Source of the DNA: Nonomuraea africana
GTDB lineage: Bacteria; Actinomycetota; Actinomycetes; Streptosporangiales; Streptosporangiaceae
Direction of reading: 5' to 3'
Length of the DNA: 64,000 nt
Assembly: GCF_014873535.1 (NCBI RefSeq)
Contig: NZ_JADBEF010000001.1
Location: forward strand, 2,356,001-2,420,000
Part shown: positions 1 to 7,766 of the stretch, piece by piece
Layout of the letters: every line of letters begins with the position of its first letter
How positions within the stretch are numbered: the first letter of the stretch is position 1
Position numbers and translations under genes: made by a program
The notes under the pieces: generated by a model
Databases searched by the model: none
Seen by the model: only the letters and a program-made list of their open reading frames with translations
What the model was told of the DNA's origin: nothing

Positions 1-264
1 GCCAGCCAGCGGCCGAGTGCCGAGACCGTGTTCCGCACGCTGTCGTACTTCGACGGCCTGAACTTCGCCGCCAGGGGCCAGGCGTCCGCGCTGTACTCGG
101 TGGCGCTGATGGACGACGTGTGCCCGCCCTCCACTGTCTTCGCCGCCTACAACCACTGGCAGGGGCCGAAGGAGATCACCGTCTGGCCGTGGAACAACCA
201 CGAGGGCGGCGGCGGGTTCCAGCGTGAGGAGCAGCTCCGTTACGTGAGCAAGCTGTTCAGCTGA
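1..264 (+). CDS. Acetylxylan esterase / cephalosporin-C deacetylase family (AXE1), C-terminal part
   Basis: Only the last 87 codons are in the window; the frame is open from base 1 and ends at TGA 262-264. The visible part resembles the C-terminus of AXE1 alpha/beta-hydrolases. It has the segment YFDGLNFA, then [16 protein letters not shown], which in this family carries the catalytic Asp, and NNHEGGG, which carries the catalytic His. Family members remove O-acetyl groups from xylan or acetylated sugars. A full-length relative lies at 12009-12980. The next genes handle keto-deoxy sugar acids, which fits plant-polymer use. The start, signal peptide and upstream operon cannot be judged. Confidence 0.8.
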   Translation, partial: ASQRPSAETVFRTLSYFDGLNFAARGQASALYSVALMDDVCPPSTVFAAYNHWQGPKEITVWPWNNHEGGGGFQREEQLRYVSKLFS

Positions 265-273
265 CATCCCAAC

Positions 274-301
274 GGGCCGGTACGGCACGCCGCACCGGCC
301 C
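274..301. terminator. Hairpin terminator between esterase and KDPG aldolase
   Basis: Arms GGGCCGGT (274-281) and ACCGGCCC (294-301) are perfectly complementary, and the loop can form a further CGG/CCG pair. It lies 10 bp after the esterase stop and between two convergent genes, so it could serve both. There is no U-tract, as is usual in high-GC actinomycetes. Confidence 0.6.
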
Positions 302-452
302 CGGCTCCCACCGCCGACCCGACGGACGGTCGCAGAAAGGCCGACTCGGCCGGACGCGCACGCGGCCCCCGCGGCGCCTCCTGACGAGTGGGCCAGGCAG
401 GGTGTCTCGTGGATCGCCTGGCTAAGGGTCCGGCAGACAGGTCGCGTCGCGG

Positions 453-1079
453 TCAGCCGAGGTTTTTGACTGAGTCCAGCAGGGCGCGCACGCGGGGCTC
501 CGTGTCCTCGGGTTCGCCTCTGGTGAGCTCGCCGCCCATCCCGACGGCCACCGCTCCGGCCGCGATCCACTCGGCCGCGGTGGCCGAGGTGATGCCGCCC
601 GTGGGCACGATCGGGGCATGGGGCAGCGCCTGCAGCAGGTCTCGCAGCGCCTTGGGAGAGCTCTGCGAGGCGGGGAAGAGCTTCACGAGGTCGGCGCCCG
701 CCTCCAGAGCGGCGACGATCTCAGTCGGTGTAGAAGCCCCCGCCACCACCGGGACGCCGTGACGGTTGCCCGTGCGGATCACCTCGGTGCTGAGCGTGGG
801 GCACACCAGGAACCGCGCGCCCGCCTCGATCGCCAGCACGGCCTGGTGCGGGTCGATCACCGTGCCCGCGCCGACCAGCGCGTCGCGCTCCTGGGCGACG
901 AGCGTTCCGATGGCGTCCAGCGCGTCGGGCGTCGAGAGGGAGACCTCGATGGCGCCGAGTCCGGCGGCGGCGAGCCGCGTGCCGTACGAGACGGCCAGGT
1001 CCGCCGAGGACGCGCGGATGATGCCGATCACCCTGTCCGCCACCATCCGCTCGGCCAACCGCCATCTGAAATCCCGCAC
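453..1079 (-). CDS. eda: 2-dehydro-3-deoxy-phosphogluconate (KDPG) aldolase
   Basis: A 208-residue class I aldolase that splits KDPG (or KDPGal) into pyruvate and glyceraldehyde-3-phosphate in the cytoplasm. Family marks: VIGIIRA near residue 17, catalytic Glu45 in AIEVSL, GAGTV at 70, CPTLS, and the Schiff-base Lys133 in LVKLFPAS, followed by PTGGI. The frame is open further upstream, but GTG 1079 has a GGAGG site 6-7 nt before it, so I chose it. It is divergent from the KDG kinase with 133 bp between them; together they make the lower half of a uronate/galactonate or Entner-Doudoroff route. A shared inverted-repeat operator lies just upstream. Confidence 0.93.
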   Translation of the reverse strand: MRDFRWRLAERMVADRVIGIIRASSADLAVSYGTRLAAAGLGAIEVSLSTPDALDAIGTLVAQERDALVGAGTVIDPHQAVLAIEAGARFLVCPTLSTEVIRTGNRHGVPVVAGASTPTEIVAALEAGADLVKLFPASQSSPKALRDLLQALPHAPIVPTGGITSATAAEWIAAGAVAVGMGGELTRGEPEDTEPRVRALLDSVKNLG

Positions 1080-1101
1080 GATGTGCCTCCGTGGAAATGG
1101 A

Positions 1102-1136
1102 TTGCGATATATGGGATGCTTTCGCACATATTGCAA
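1102..1136. promoter_or_regulatory. Inverted-repeat operator between eda and kdgK
   Basis: Left arm TTGCGATATATG (1102-1113) and right arm CACATATTGCAA (1125-1136) are complementary at 10 of 12 positions around an 11-bp spacer. It is a low-GC island in a GC-rich setting and sits 22 bp from the aldolase start. It probably binds a regulator that controls both divergent genes. No regulator gene of the pair is next to it, so the binder is unknown. Confidence 0.6.
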
Positions 1137-1212
1137 GACTGTCAATTGCTCTGCATGGTAGCCCCAGCCTGTATCGTCACCGATCAAGTGTGCGCGAACC
1201 TAGGAGAACGTG

Positions 1213-2421
1213 GTGATTCGTCCGGACGTGGTCGGGGTCGGCGAGGCGATGGTCCTGCTCCAGCCCGCGCAGGGTGCCGATCTGGCGACCGCCGAACGGA
1301 TGGACGTGCACGTCGGCGGCGCCGAGTTGAACGTGTGCGCGGCCGTCGCCAGGCTCGGCGGCACCGCCTGGTTCGCCTCCCGCGTCGGCGCCGACCCCTT
1401 CGGCGAGCGCGTGCTGAACGCCGCCCGCGCCCTCGGCGTCGGCACCTCTCTGGTGGGCCGCGACTCCGCGCGGCCCACGGGCGTGTTCTTCAAGGAGGTA
1501 CGGCCGGACGGTGCGAGGCGCGTCCACTACTACAGAAGCGGTTCGGCCGCTTCGGGCATGGACGAGGGAGACGCGCCCGCCATCCTGGCCACCAGGCCGA
1601 GGGCGATCGTGGTCAGCGGCATCACCATCGCGCTGGGCGAGGGCCCCGAACGCCTGGTGCGGGCGCTGGCGGACGGGGCACGCGAGGCGGGCGCGCTGCT
1701 GGTCCTCGACCCGAACCTCCGCCCGAGTCTGGGACGGCAGGACCGGGTGCTGGCGACGGTCCGAGAGCTGCTGCCGCTGACCGACCTGCTGGTGCTGGGC
1801 CAGGACGAGGCCGAGCCCCTCTTCGGCACCACCGACCCGGCCGCCGTCTTCGCCGCCGCCTCGACCGCCTGGGCCGCCGCCGGGCGAAACCTCGATGGTT
1901 CGACCGAGGGACCGGACTTCGCCGGAAATGCCGTCAGCGGGGGAGAGACCGCGCGAGGTGTCGTCGGCGACTTCGCCCAGGAGATCGGGCGAGGTGATGA
2001 CCGGGCTGCCGGGGGAGACGTTGCCCGGGGTGCTGGGGAGAGTGCCCGCGGTGCGGAGCCAGAAGCGTTCGCGGGTGTTGCGCAGGAGGCGGGGCCGGAG
2101 GGGCGAGAGGGGTTGCTTGGTTCTTGGGCCCCGGTGGGGCGGGGGATCGAGGTGGTGCTGAAGGCGGGGGCCGAAGGGGTCTACTGCCTGGGCGCGGATG
2201 GAGCGCCCGTGCACCTGCCGAGTGCCGCTCGGGTGGTGCGCGACCCGGTCGGCGCCGGTGACGCGCTCCTGGGCGGGTACCTGGCGGCCCGGCTGGCGGG
2301 GGCAGGTCCCGAGCGCGCCGCGTGGGTGGGAAGCGAGCTGGCCGGACGCATCGTCGAGGTGTACGGCGACGTCGAAGGCCTGCCCTCGCCCGCCGAAGCC
2401 GCCGCCCTCCTCCGCCGCTAG
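1213..2421 (+). CDS. kdgK: 2-keto-3-deoxygluconate kinase, PfkB family, with an internal insert
   Basis: A PfkB-type sugar kinase that phosphorylates 2-keto-3-deoxygluconate for the neighbouring aldolase. The N-terminal lobe has the GVGEAM start, the VGGAELNVCAAVARLG substrate/lid region and VLDPNLRPSLG. The C-terminal DPVGAGDALLGGYL is the PfkB signature with the catalytic Asp. Two GTG codons occur at 1210 and 1213; AGGAG at 1203-1207 gives better spacing to 1213. Residues about 225-311 (nt 1885-2145) are a Gly/Ala/Glu-rich insert between AAGR and IEVVLKAG that normal members (about 310-330 residues) lack. Its third codon positions are far less GC-rich than the rest. All core motifs survive, so activity is possible. 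Confidence 0.9.
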   Translation: MIRPDVVGVGEAMVLLQPAQGADLATAERMDVHVGGAELNVCAAVARLGGTAWFASRVGADPFGERVLNAARALGVGTSLVGRDSARPTGVFFKEVRPDGARRVHYYRSGSAASGMDEGDAPAILATRPRAIVVSGITIALGEGPERLVRALADGAREAGALLVLDPNLRPSLGRQDRVLATVRELLPLTDLLVLGQDEAEPLFGTTDPAAVFAAASTAWAAAGRNLDGSTEGPDFAGNAVSGGETARGVVGDFAQEIGRGDDRAAGGDVARGAGESARGAEPEAFAGVAQEAGPEGREGLLGSWAPVGRGIEVVLKAGAEGVYCLGADGAPVHLPSAARVVRDPVGAGDALLGGYLAARLAGAGPERAAWVGSELAGRIVEVYGDVEGLPSPAEAAALLRR

Positions 2422-2553
2422 CACAGCCGACCAGACGTCCACAAGACACCACGAGACCGACGAGACGGCGACACGCCCCGCCCCGACACCCCCCGATGCG
2501 ACGGCGGTAAGGCGCGACGGGCCCAGGCTCCGATCACATGGGGCGGCGTATGG

Positions 2554-2589
2554 GAAAGAGTGCCGCTCCGTGGTGGAGGGCACTCTTTC
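2554..2589. terminator. Bidirectional terminator between kdgK and the HesB-like gene
   Basis: Perfect 11-bp arms GAAAGAGTGCC (2554-2564) and GGCACTCTTTC (2579-2589). Inside the loop CTCC and GGAG extend the stem across a one-base bulge. The hairpin lies between two converging genes and has T-rich flanks on both strands, so it can end transcription from both sides. Confidence 0.85.
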
Positions 2590-2626
2590 GGGATAGGTCT
2601 CGGGCGCCCCACCTGGGGGCGGCTCG

Positions 2627-2902
2627 TCACTCGGTGACGTGGAAGGCGACACCACCCTGCCCATCCGTGTCGGCGTCGAGCGACTTGTCGTCCAGCACGC
2701 TGGCCGCCACGGGGTCGAGGTACACACGCGCTCCTTCCGTCTCCACCACCTCATCGGTGGGCTCGGGCGCGGTGGCCATGCTGAGCACCAGGGATCCCTG
2801 GCCCTCCCCCTGTGCGGAGATGCGGATGCCGGCGGCCTCCACATCCTGCTGGGCGGTCAGATCCTTGATGACCTGAGCTGCATTCGGTGTCAGGGTGAGC
2901 AC
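2627..2902 (-). CDS. HesB/IscA-like protein lacking the cluster cysteines
   Basis: A 91-residue protein that begins MLTLTPNAAQVIKDL and continues with a GIRIS strand, the pattern of the A-type Fe-S carrier (HesB/IscA) fold. True carriers have three conserved Cys; this one has none, so it cannot bind a cluster in the usual way. Similar Cys-free members are common in actinobacteria and their role is not known to me. GTG 2902 is preceded by GAGGAGGAG. It is a single gene ending at a shared terminator. Confidence 0.7.
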   Translation of the reverse strand: MLTLTPNAAQVIKDLTAQQDVEAAGIRISAQGEGQGSLVLSMATAPEPTDEVVETEGARVYLDPVAASVLDDKSLDADTDGQGGVAFHVTE

Positions 2903-2973
2903 GACGGCTCCTCCTCGTTCTCGGTTGCGGGATCCGGAGTCCTTGCCCCCTCAGGACGGCCCTACACAGATGC

Positions 2974-3261
2974 TCAGCCGATTTCATCCAGGTAGGCGGA
3001 GTAGGCCCAGCCGTGGAAACCGTTCGAGCCCCACACCGCGGTCCAGTCGCCGCTGGTACGGCACGTGCCTTCCACGGTCGCGCCGAAGGCGACGTCGTCG
3101 ACCTGTTCGTACTGCGTGCCAGGGCCCGAACGCACCCACAGGTCGGCCGGATAGGGCGGATCCACCACGTACACGCAGGTGGGCGCGGCCTGAGCCGGGC
3201 CGGCGGACAGTCCGGTGACGGCCAGCAGAATCGCTCCCGTGAAGCAGATGCGTCCGCGCAT
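2974..3261 (-). CDS. Small secreted SH3b-like protein
   Basis: A 95-residue exported protein. The N-terminus has a basic start, a hydrophobic stretch (ILLAVTGLSAG) and a likely signal-peptidase site after AQA (near residue 25). The mature part, with LWVRSGPGTQYEQV and an ending GFHGWAYSAYLDE, matches a bacterial SH3b domain, often a cell-wall binding module. Two Cys could form a disulfide. AAGGAGGT stands 4 nt before ATG 3261, an excellent ribosome site. No catalytic domain is attached. Confidence 0.75.
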   Translation of the reverse strand: MRGRICFTGAILLAVTGLSAGPAQAAPTCVYVVDPPYPADLWVRSGPGTQYEQVDDVAFGATVEGTCRTSGDWTAVWGSNGFHGWAYSAYLDEIG

Positions 3262-3451
3262 CGCGACCTCCTTCTGCCGAGGAGTCTCCGCCGACCGTTT
3301 TGTCCCACCATAGGCAGATAAATCTGGTTTTGAGTAGTCAGGCCCCGATCTTCATACGCCCTTCGGATCTTTGATCTGATCTACCTCCTGCACCGGAGGG
3401 ACCAGGATCACCGGTGTGCCCTATTTGCGACATCGAGGGCCAGAGGTGGTA

Positions 3452-3484
3452 CGGGATCCCGTAAGTGTGTTTTCCGGGATCCCG
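3452..3484. repeat. Twin copies of the palindrome CGGGATCCCG
   Basis: CGGGATCCCG occurs at 3452-3461 and again at 3475-3484, 23 bp apart from start to start. Each copy is self-complementary and the two can also pair with each other. The spacing (two helical turns) suits a dimer-pair operator; an alternative is a terminator stem for the LLM gene. Confidence 0.45.
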
Positions 3485-3509
3485 AGTCGCGTGGTCAACA
3501 GGGGTGGGA

Positions 3510-3527
3510 GGGGGACGGGAGTCCCCC
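3510..3527 (-). terminator. Hairpin after the LLM oxidoreductase gene
   Basis: GGGGGAC (3510-3516) and GTCCCCC (3521-3527) form a 7-bp all-complementary stem with the tetraloop GGGA, 43 bp beyond the stop of the minus-strand gene. Confidence 0.5.
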
Positions 3528-3569
3528 GGGAAAGGGAGCCCCGAGCCGGAGGTGAGGGACCGTGCTTGT

Positions 3570-4619
3570 TCAGGTGAACGCGGGCATGATGCGGTCGTGG
3601 ATGAGCTGGAGTTGCGTCTCCACGGACGCCACCTCCGGCAGGTCACGTCCCATGAACTGCTTGACCAGAGTCGCGTCCGTCACCGCCAGGATCATGTGGT
3701 TGACCCCCGAAGGTTCGATCTCCCTCCTGATCTTCTCCACGCACTCCTCGGGCGTTCCCGCGATCGACAGCCGGTCGCCCAGCTCCGGTGTGGTCAGCTC
3801 GATCGCCCGCGCCAGATCGCCCGCCCCCAACGCGTCGACGATCGGCTTCATCGCGTTCGGGTCCACCCCGTTGCGCTCCAGCTGCTCGGCCGGCATCGAC
3901 GAGGCGTACAGGCCGACCATGCTGCGGGCCGCCTCCTTCGCCACCGCCGAGTCGGGTCCGGTGGCGAAGACGACCCAGGCGCCGATGTCCATCGACGACC
4001 AGTCCTTGCCCGCCTTCTCCGCTCCCGCCCTGAACTCCGTGACCAGGTAGTCGTAGGCCTCGCGGGTGTAGCTGAGCGCGTGGTGCACGCCGTCCGACAG
4101 CTCGCCCGCCGCGCGGAAGGAGCGCGGCCCCCGCATCGCGCCCAGCTTCACCGGCACGTGCTCCTGCACCGGCCTGGCGAAGGTGAACAGCCCGTTGTAC
4201 CGGAAGAACTCGCCCTCGAAGGTGATCGCGCCCTCGTCGAGGAGCGTGCGGACGACGTGCGCGGCCTCCTTCACGCGCGACAGCGGCTTGGTGACCGTCC
4301 AGTCGATGCCGTACTGGGCCAGCAGGCCGAAGTTGCCGCTGGAGAGGACCACCTCGGCGCGTCCGCCGCTGAGCTCGTCGAGGGTGGCGGCGGCCTGCGC
4401 GATGAGGGTGGGTTCGCGCAGCACGACCGAGGAGACGCTCGGGCCGAACCTGATCCTGCTGGTCTGCTGCGCGGCCGCGGCGAACAGCAGCCACAGGTCC
4501 TTGTGCCAGGTCTCGTCGGCGGCGTAGCAGGCGTGGAAGCCGAGCTCGTCGGCCAGCCTGATCGCCGACAGGGAGTCCTGCAGGGGGTAGTCGGGCAGCA
4601 TCACGTAACTGAACTTCAT
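3570..4619 (-). CDS. LLM-class F420-dependent oxidoreductase
   Basis: A 349-residue luciferase-like TIM-barrel enzyme of the methylene-tetrahydromethanopterin-reductase-like F420 group. It shows MKFSYVMLPDYPLQDSLS, ADELGFHACYAADE, the RIRFGPSVS strand, LDELSGGRAEVVLSSGN and PVKLGAMRGP. These fit binding of F420 (or FMN) and hydride transfer to an unknown substrate. The frame runs on upstream to 4754, but the family begins at MKFSY, so ATG 4619 was chosen; it has no clear ribosome site. The tnpB transposon lies immediately upstream and may have replaced its original promoter. Confidence 0.85.
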   Translation of the reverse strand: MKFSYVMLPDYPLQDSLSAIRLADELGFHACYAADETWHKDLWLLFAAAAQQTSRIRFGPSVSSVVLREPTLIAQAAATLDELSGGRAEVVLSSGNFGLLAQYGIDWTVTKPLSRVKEAAHVVRTLLDEGAITFEGEFFRYNGLFTFARPVQEHVPVKLGAMRGPRSFRAAGELSDGVHHALSYTREAYDYLVTEFRAGAEKAGKDWSSMDIGAWVVFATGPDSAVAKEAARSMVGLYASSMPAEQLERNGVDPNAMKPIVDALGAGDLARAIELTTPELGDRLSIAGTPEECVEKIRREIEPSGVNHMILAVTDATLVKQFMGRDLPEVASVETQLQLIHDRIMPAFT

Positions 4620-4699
4620 CTGATGATGTGGCGTCGAGTCCCGGGGTCTGAAGTTCGGAAGAGACGCCACCCTCCTTTCGATAACTCTATGGAAAGCTT

Positions 4700-5990
4700 C
4701 GATGGCATTCGGTAACTTGTCCGATGGGCTAAACGCTTGGGACAGGAGGTGCACGGCGATGGCGTTGCGAAGGTCTCAGGCAAAACACGACGGTTTGCCT
4801 TCGGTGGTGCAGGTACGGCTTTCGCCCACCTCCGAACAGGCTCAAGCGCTGAGCGCGGCGACAGCGCTGTGTAACGCGGCGGCCAGTTTCATCTCCAAGA
4901 TCGCCTGGCGATCGCGCACCTTCACGGTGGTGGAACTGCATCGGATGGCCTACTACCAGGTGCGGGCCGAATTTGTTGGGTTGGGGGCGCAGGCGGCGGT
5001 GCGGGCCATCGCTCGGGTCGCCGGCGCCTACGCCAACCGGCGCAGCGCCAAGACGCGCGCGCACCTGTTCCGGCCGCACGGGGCGGTGCCGTTCGACGCC
5101 CGTATGCTCAGCTTCCGCCGCGACGCCCGTACGGTATCGATCTGGACCCCTGGCGGACGTCTCACCGTGCCCTACAGCGGGCGGGAGGCAGATCTGAAGG
5201 CGATCGAGACGCTGCCGGTCGGGGAGACCGATCTGGTACTCCGGGGTGGCGTGTGGCTGCTGCAGGTGGCCGTCACGCTCCCTAGGCCAGAGACCGCCGA
5301 TCCGGCGAACGGGTTCATAGGGGTGGATCAAGGGATCGCCAATCTGGCGGTCACCTCCGATGGAGCTGTGCTGCCAGGCAAGGTGTTGCCCGGAACGATC
5401 GCAGGGAACGGTCATGTGCGTGCACTGCGCGAGCGCCGGCACCGCCAACGCCGGCGGCTGCAGCGGAAGGCCACATCCTCCGCGCGCCGCGTGCTGCGCC
5501 GCCTGTCCGTACGTGAGCACCGGATGATGACCGACCTCAATCACCAGATCAGCGGATTCGTGGTGCGCGAAGCCGAACGCACCGCCAGGGGTGTCGCCAT
5601 GGAGGACTTGGCCGGCATCCGGACGAGGGTCAGGGCTCACCGGCTCCAGCGGCGCACCCTGCACTCTTGGGCCTTCGCCCAGCAGATCACCTTCACTCGT
5701 TACAAGGCCGCGCGGGCCGGGATCGCCTTCACCCTGGTCGACCCGGCCTACACCAGCCAGGCGTGTCCGCGATGCGGGTGTGTGAGCAAGAGGAACCGGC
5801 CAGCTCGCGGCCGGTTCCTCTGTACCAGGTGTGGCCTCGCTGGGCACGCCGACCACATCGCGGCTCTCAACATCGCCCGACTTGGCGTTGTGGGCCGGGG
5901 GTCTGTCAACACCCCACACGCTACAGGCCTCCCTTCAGCCAGACGGGACCGTGAGAGCAGGCCGCCGGGTTCACTCGGCGGCAGTTGATC
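4700..5990 (+). mobile_element. Solo tnpB insertion element, IS200/IS605-like, ends approximate
   Basis: A tnpB gene without a tnpA lies between the LLM oxidoreductase and the permease. Exact ends cannot be fixed: these elements make no target duplication and have hairpin ends rather than long inverted repeats. Near the left side TGTCC and GGACA flank a short loop just upstream of tnpB. On the right side several short stems occur at 5890-5981. Without TnpA it would need help to move. Confidence 0.45.
4759..5988 (+). CDS. tnpB: TnpB, RNA-guided endonuclease of IS200/IS605-type elements
   Basis: A 409-residue TnpB, ancestor-type of Cas12. The three RuvC acidic residues are present: Asp190 in IGVDQGIANLA, Glu282 in MEDLAGIR, and Asp365 in GHADHIAALNIARL. 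Between the last two is an intact zinc ribbon (CPRCGC ... CTRCG), and a very basic bridge region (RERRHRQRRRLQRK) is seen before it. Family members use an RNA from the element's right end to cut target DNA. ATG 4759 has GGAGGT 8 nt upstream; the frame opens earlier at 4702. The last 20-30 residues may be read-through past the natural end, and the frame overlaps the convergent permease stop by 18 bp. Confidence 0.9.
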   Translation: MALRRSQAKHDGLPSVVQVRLSPTSEQAQALSAATALCNAAASFISKIAWRSRTFTVVELHRMAYYQVRAEFVGLGAQAAVRAIARVAGAYANRRSAKTRAHLFRPHGAVPFDARMLSFRRDARTVSIWTPGGRLTVPYSGREADLKAIETLPVGETDLVLRGGVWLLQVAVTLPRPETADPANGFIGVDQGIANLAVTSDGAVLPGKVLPGTIAGNGHVRALRERRHRQRRRLQRKATSSARRVLRRLSVREHRMMTDLNHQISGFVVREAERTARGVAMEDLAGIRTRVRAHRLQRRTLHSWAFAQQITFTRYKAARAGIAFTLVDPAYTSQACPRCGCVSKRNRPARGRFLCTRCGLAGHADHIAALNIARLGVVGRGSVNTPHATGLPSARRDRESRPPGSLGGS

Positions 5991-7440
5991 GCTCCTCCTG
6001 GGGGATGGCGTCGCCCGCGGGGGCCACGCCGTCGTACGGCCTGGCGGTGAACAGGTACAGCGCTCCCAGTCCCACCACGACCAGGCCGGACAGCGCCACC
6101 AGCCAGTTGTCGTACCAGGGAGCGCCCGGGGTCCTCGGCCAGATCATGTTCACGATGGCCAGCACGCCGTACACCAGCGCGCCGACGTTGATCGCCAGGC
6201 CCGCCGTCCCCAGCGTGAAGGGACCGGAGGGCCGCCAGCCGCGCAGCCGCGCGCGCAGCGCGGCCAGCACGACCATCTGGAAGCCGAGGTAGATGCCCAG
6301 CGTCGCGAACGAGATGATCTTGACGAGGGCGTCGGCCGAGATGATGGAGCCGAGCACCACGAGCGCGGGCACCACCGCGGCGACCAGCAGCGCGTACGGC
6401 GGGACGTGCCGCGCCGCCGAGAACCTGCGGAACAGCCCGCTGCCGGCGATCATGCCGTCGCGCGCGTAGGAGTAGAGCAGCCGGCCGGCGGCCGCCTGCA
6501 GGCTCAGCGCGCACGACAGGAACGACAGCAGCACCACGCCGAGCACCACCCGCAGCCCGGTGGGCCCGAACGCGGCGGTCAGCACCTCGGAGACCGGATC
6601 GGCGCTGGCGCCGGAGATCACCGCGCCGAAGTCCGGTACGGCCAGCAGCAACGCCAGGCAGACGAACGTCGCCGCCGCCCCGCCCACGTAGATCGTCATG
6701 CGCATGGCCTTCGGGATGCGGCGCGTCGGGTCGGGCACCTCCTCGGCGACGTCCCCGCACGCCTCGAACCCGTAATACTGAAATATCCCGATCAGTCCGG
6801 CGGCGAGGAAGGCGGCGAAATAGCCCGTCTCCGCGCCAGCCCCGAACGAGTCGAACAGCACGCCGAGCCCGTGGTGCCGCTGGGTGAACAGCAGCCAGCC
6901 GCCCACCGCCAGCGCCCCCACCAGCTCGGCGGTGAACCCGACGATCGCCGCCATCGCCAGCGCCCTGGTCCCGGCCAGGTTGATCGCCACCGCGACCGCC
7001 AGGATGACCAGCGCGCACAGGATCGTGTTGGTCGTGCCCACCTCGATGCCGAGGAAGGCCGACAGGTAGGGCCCCGCGCCGTACGCCACGCTGGCGATGG
7101 TCACCAGCAATGCGATCAGGTAGACCCACCCCGTCATCCACGCCCACCTGCGCCCCCACAGGCGGCGCGCCCACGGGTAGATGCCGCCGGTCAGCGGGTA
7201 CTGCGAGACGATCTCGCCGAACACCAGCGCCACCAGGAACTGCCCCGCGCCGACGATCAGCAGGCTCCAGATCATCGGCGGCCCCCCGGTGGCCAGCGAG
7301 ACCGCGAACAGCGTGTAGATCCCGACGACGGGCGACAGGTAGGTGAAGCCGAGCGAGAAGTTCGCCCACAGGCTCATGTCCCTGCGGAACTCGGAGGTGT
7401 AGCCGAGATCGGCCAGCCTGCCGTCATCGGTCGAGGTCAT
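5971..7440 (-). CDS. APC-superfamily amino-acid permease
   Basis: A 489-residue inner-membrane transporter with about 12 hydrophobic segments. APC family marks are the early GFTYLSPVVGIYTLF segment, FGEIVSQYPLTGGIYPWARRLWG and the middle FEACGDVAEEVPDPTRRIPKAM loop. It should import an amino acid or amine by a cation- or exchange-driven route; the substrate cannot be read from sequence. Its start lies inside the preceding 77-residue gene (17-nt overlap), and it is the last gene of the minus-strand oxidase operon. Its product may feed or relieve the FAD/Fe-S oxidoreductase encoded upstream. Confidence 0.88.
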   Translation of the reverse strand: MTSTDDGRLADLGYTSEFRRDMSLWANFSLGFTYLSPVVGIYTLFAVSLATGGPPMIWSLLIVGAGQFLVALVFGEIVSQYPLTGGIYPWARRLWGRRWAWMTGWVYLIALLVTIASVAYGAGPYLSAFLGIEVGTTNTILCALVILAVAVAINLAGTRALAMAAIVGFTAELVGALAVGGWLLFTQRHHGLGVLFDSFGAGAETGYFAAFLAAGLIGIFQYYGFEACGDVAEEVPDPTRRIPKAMRMTIYVGGAAATFVCLALLLAVPDFGAVISGASADPVSEVLTAAFGPTGLRVVLGVVLLSFLSCALSLQAAAGRLLYSYARDGMIAGSGLFRRFSAARHVPPYALLVAAVVPALVVLGSIISADALVKIISFATLGIYLGFQMVVLAALRARLRGWRPSGPFTLGTAGLAINVGALVYGVLAIVNMIWPRTPGAPWYDNWLVALSGLVVVGLGALYLFTARPYDGVAPAGDAIPQEERSTAAE

Positions 7441-7678
7441 CGAGCAACTCCTCGCCGGAGACGACCTTGTCGGCGAAGTGGGCGTGCATCCAGGCCAGAT
7501 GGTCGGCGCGGGAGCGGACCAGGCGCAGGGTGTCCCAGTTGGGGAAGGTCTGCTGGGTGACGTGCTCGGTCATGAGCGCGGGATCCACCTCGTAGACGTG
7601 CTCGAAGCGGGTGACCGCCACCTCGGAGGCGCGCTCGGGCGGCGGCGGGGTCATCTCGTCCTGGTAGCGGTAGCTCAC
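7424..7678 (-). CDS. Small conserved protein in the oxidase/permease operon
   Basis: A predicted 84-residue acidic soluble protein whose function I do not recognise. GTG 7678 is preceded closely by GGAGGAG. The C-terminal half (FPNWDTLRLVRSRADHLAWMH and onward) is Trp/His-containing and looks helical. It overlaps the permease start by 17 nt, which implies translational coupling. Its fixed place between an oxidase and its permease suggests an accessory role for one of them. The frame is open a further 44 codons upstream, but that part is low-complexity shadow sequence. Confidence 0.6.
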   Translation of the reverse strand: MSYRYQDEMTPPPPERASEVAVTRFEHVYEVDPALMTEHVTQQTFPNWDTLRLVRSRADHLAWMHAHFADKVVSGEELLDDLDR

Positions 7679-7766
7679 GACTCCTCCTCGCCTGGCGGCT
7701 CGTCGGTCGGCGCGGGTGGTTCGGTACGGCTCGGCGGCGGGACCTCGGCCGGTCCCGGTGAGGGCG

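Larger units (their letters stand above)
3262..3569. other. Intergenic region without a convincing gene
   Basis: About 308 bp between the SH3b gene and the LLM oxidoreductase, both on the minus strand. The part from about 3310 to 3480 is clearly less GC-rich than the surroundings and should hold the SH3b promoter. It also holds the repeated palindromes at 3452-3484 and the hairpin at 3510-3527. An open frame on the minus strand here has no coding character. Confidence 0.6.

Noticed and set aside
1-2421. Complete Entner-Doudoroff operon
   Set aside because: Aldolase and KDG kinase are present, and zwf is 12 kb away, but no phosphogluconate dehydratase was found in the window.
3338-3646. 102-codon minus-strand frame in the gap before the LLM gene
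   Set aside because: Poor codon bias, overlaps the LLM 3' end and has no ribosome site or motif.
4702-4758. 19 extra N-terminal codons for TnpB
   Set aside because: ATG 4759 has a good GGAGGT site and gives the usual TnpB start.
5890-5981. Annotating a guide RNA gene for TnpB as a feature
   Set aside because: Only short stems are visible and the element end is not fixed; kept as a finding to test.
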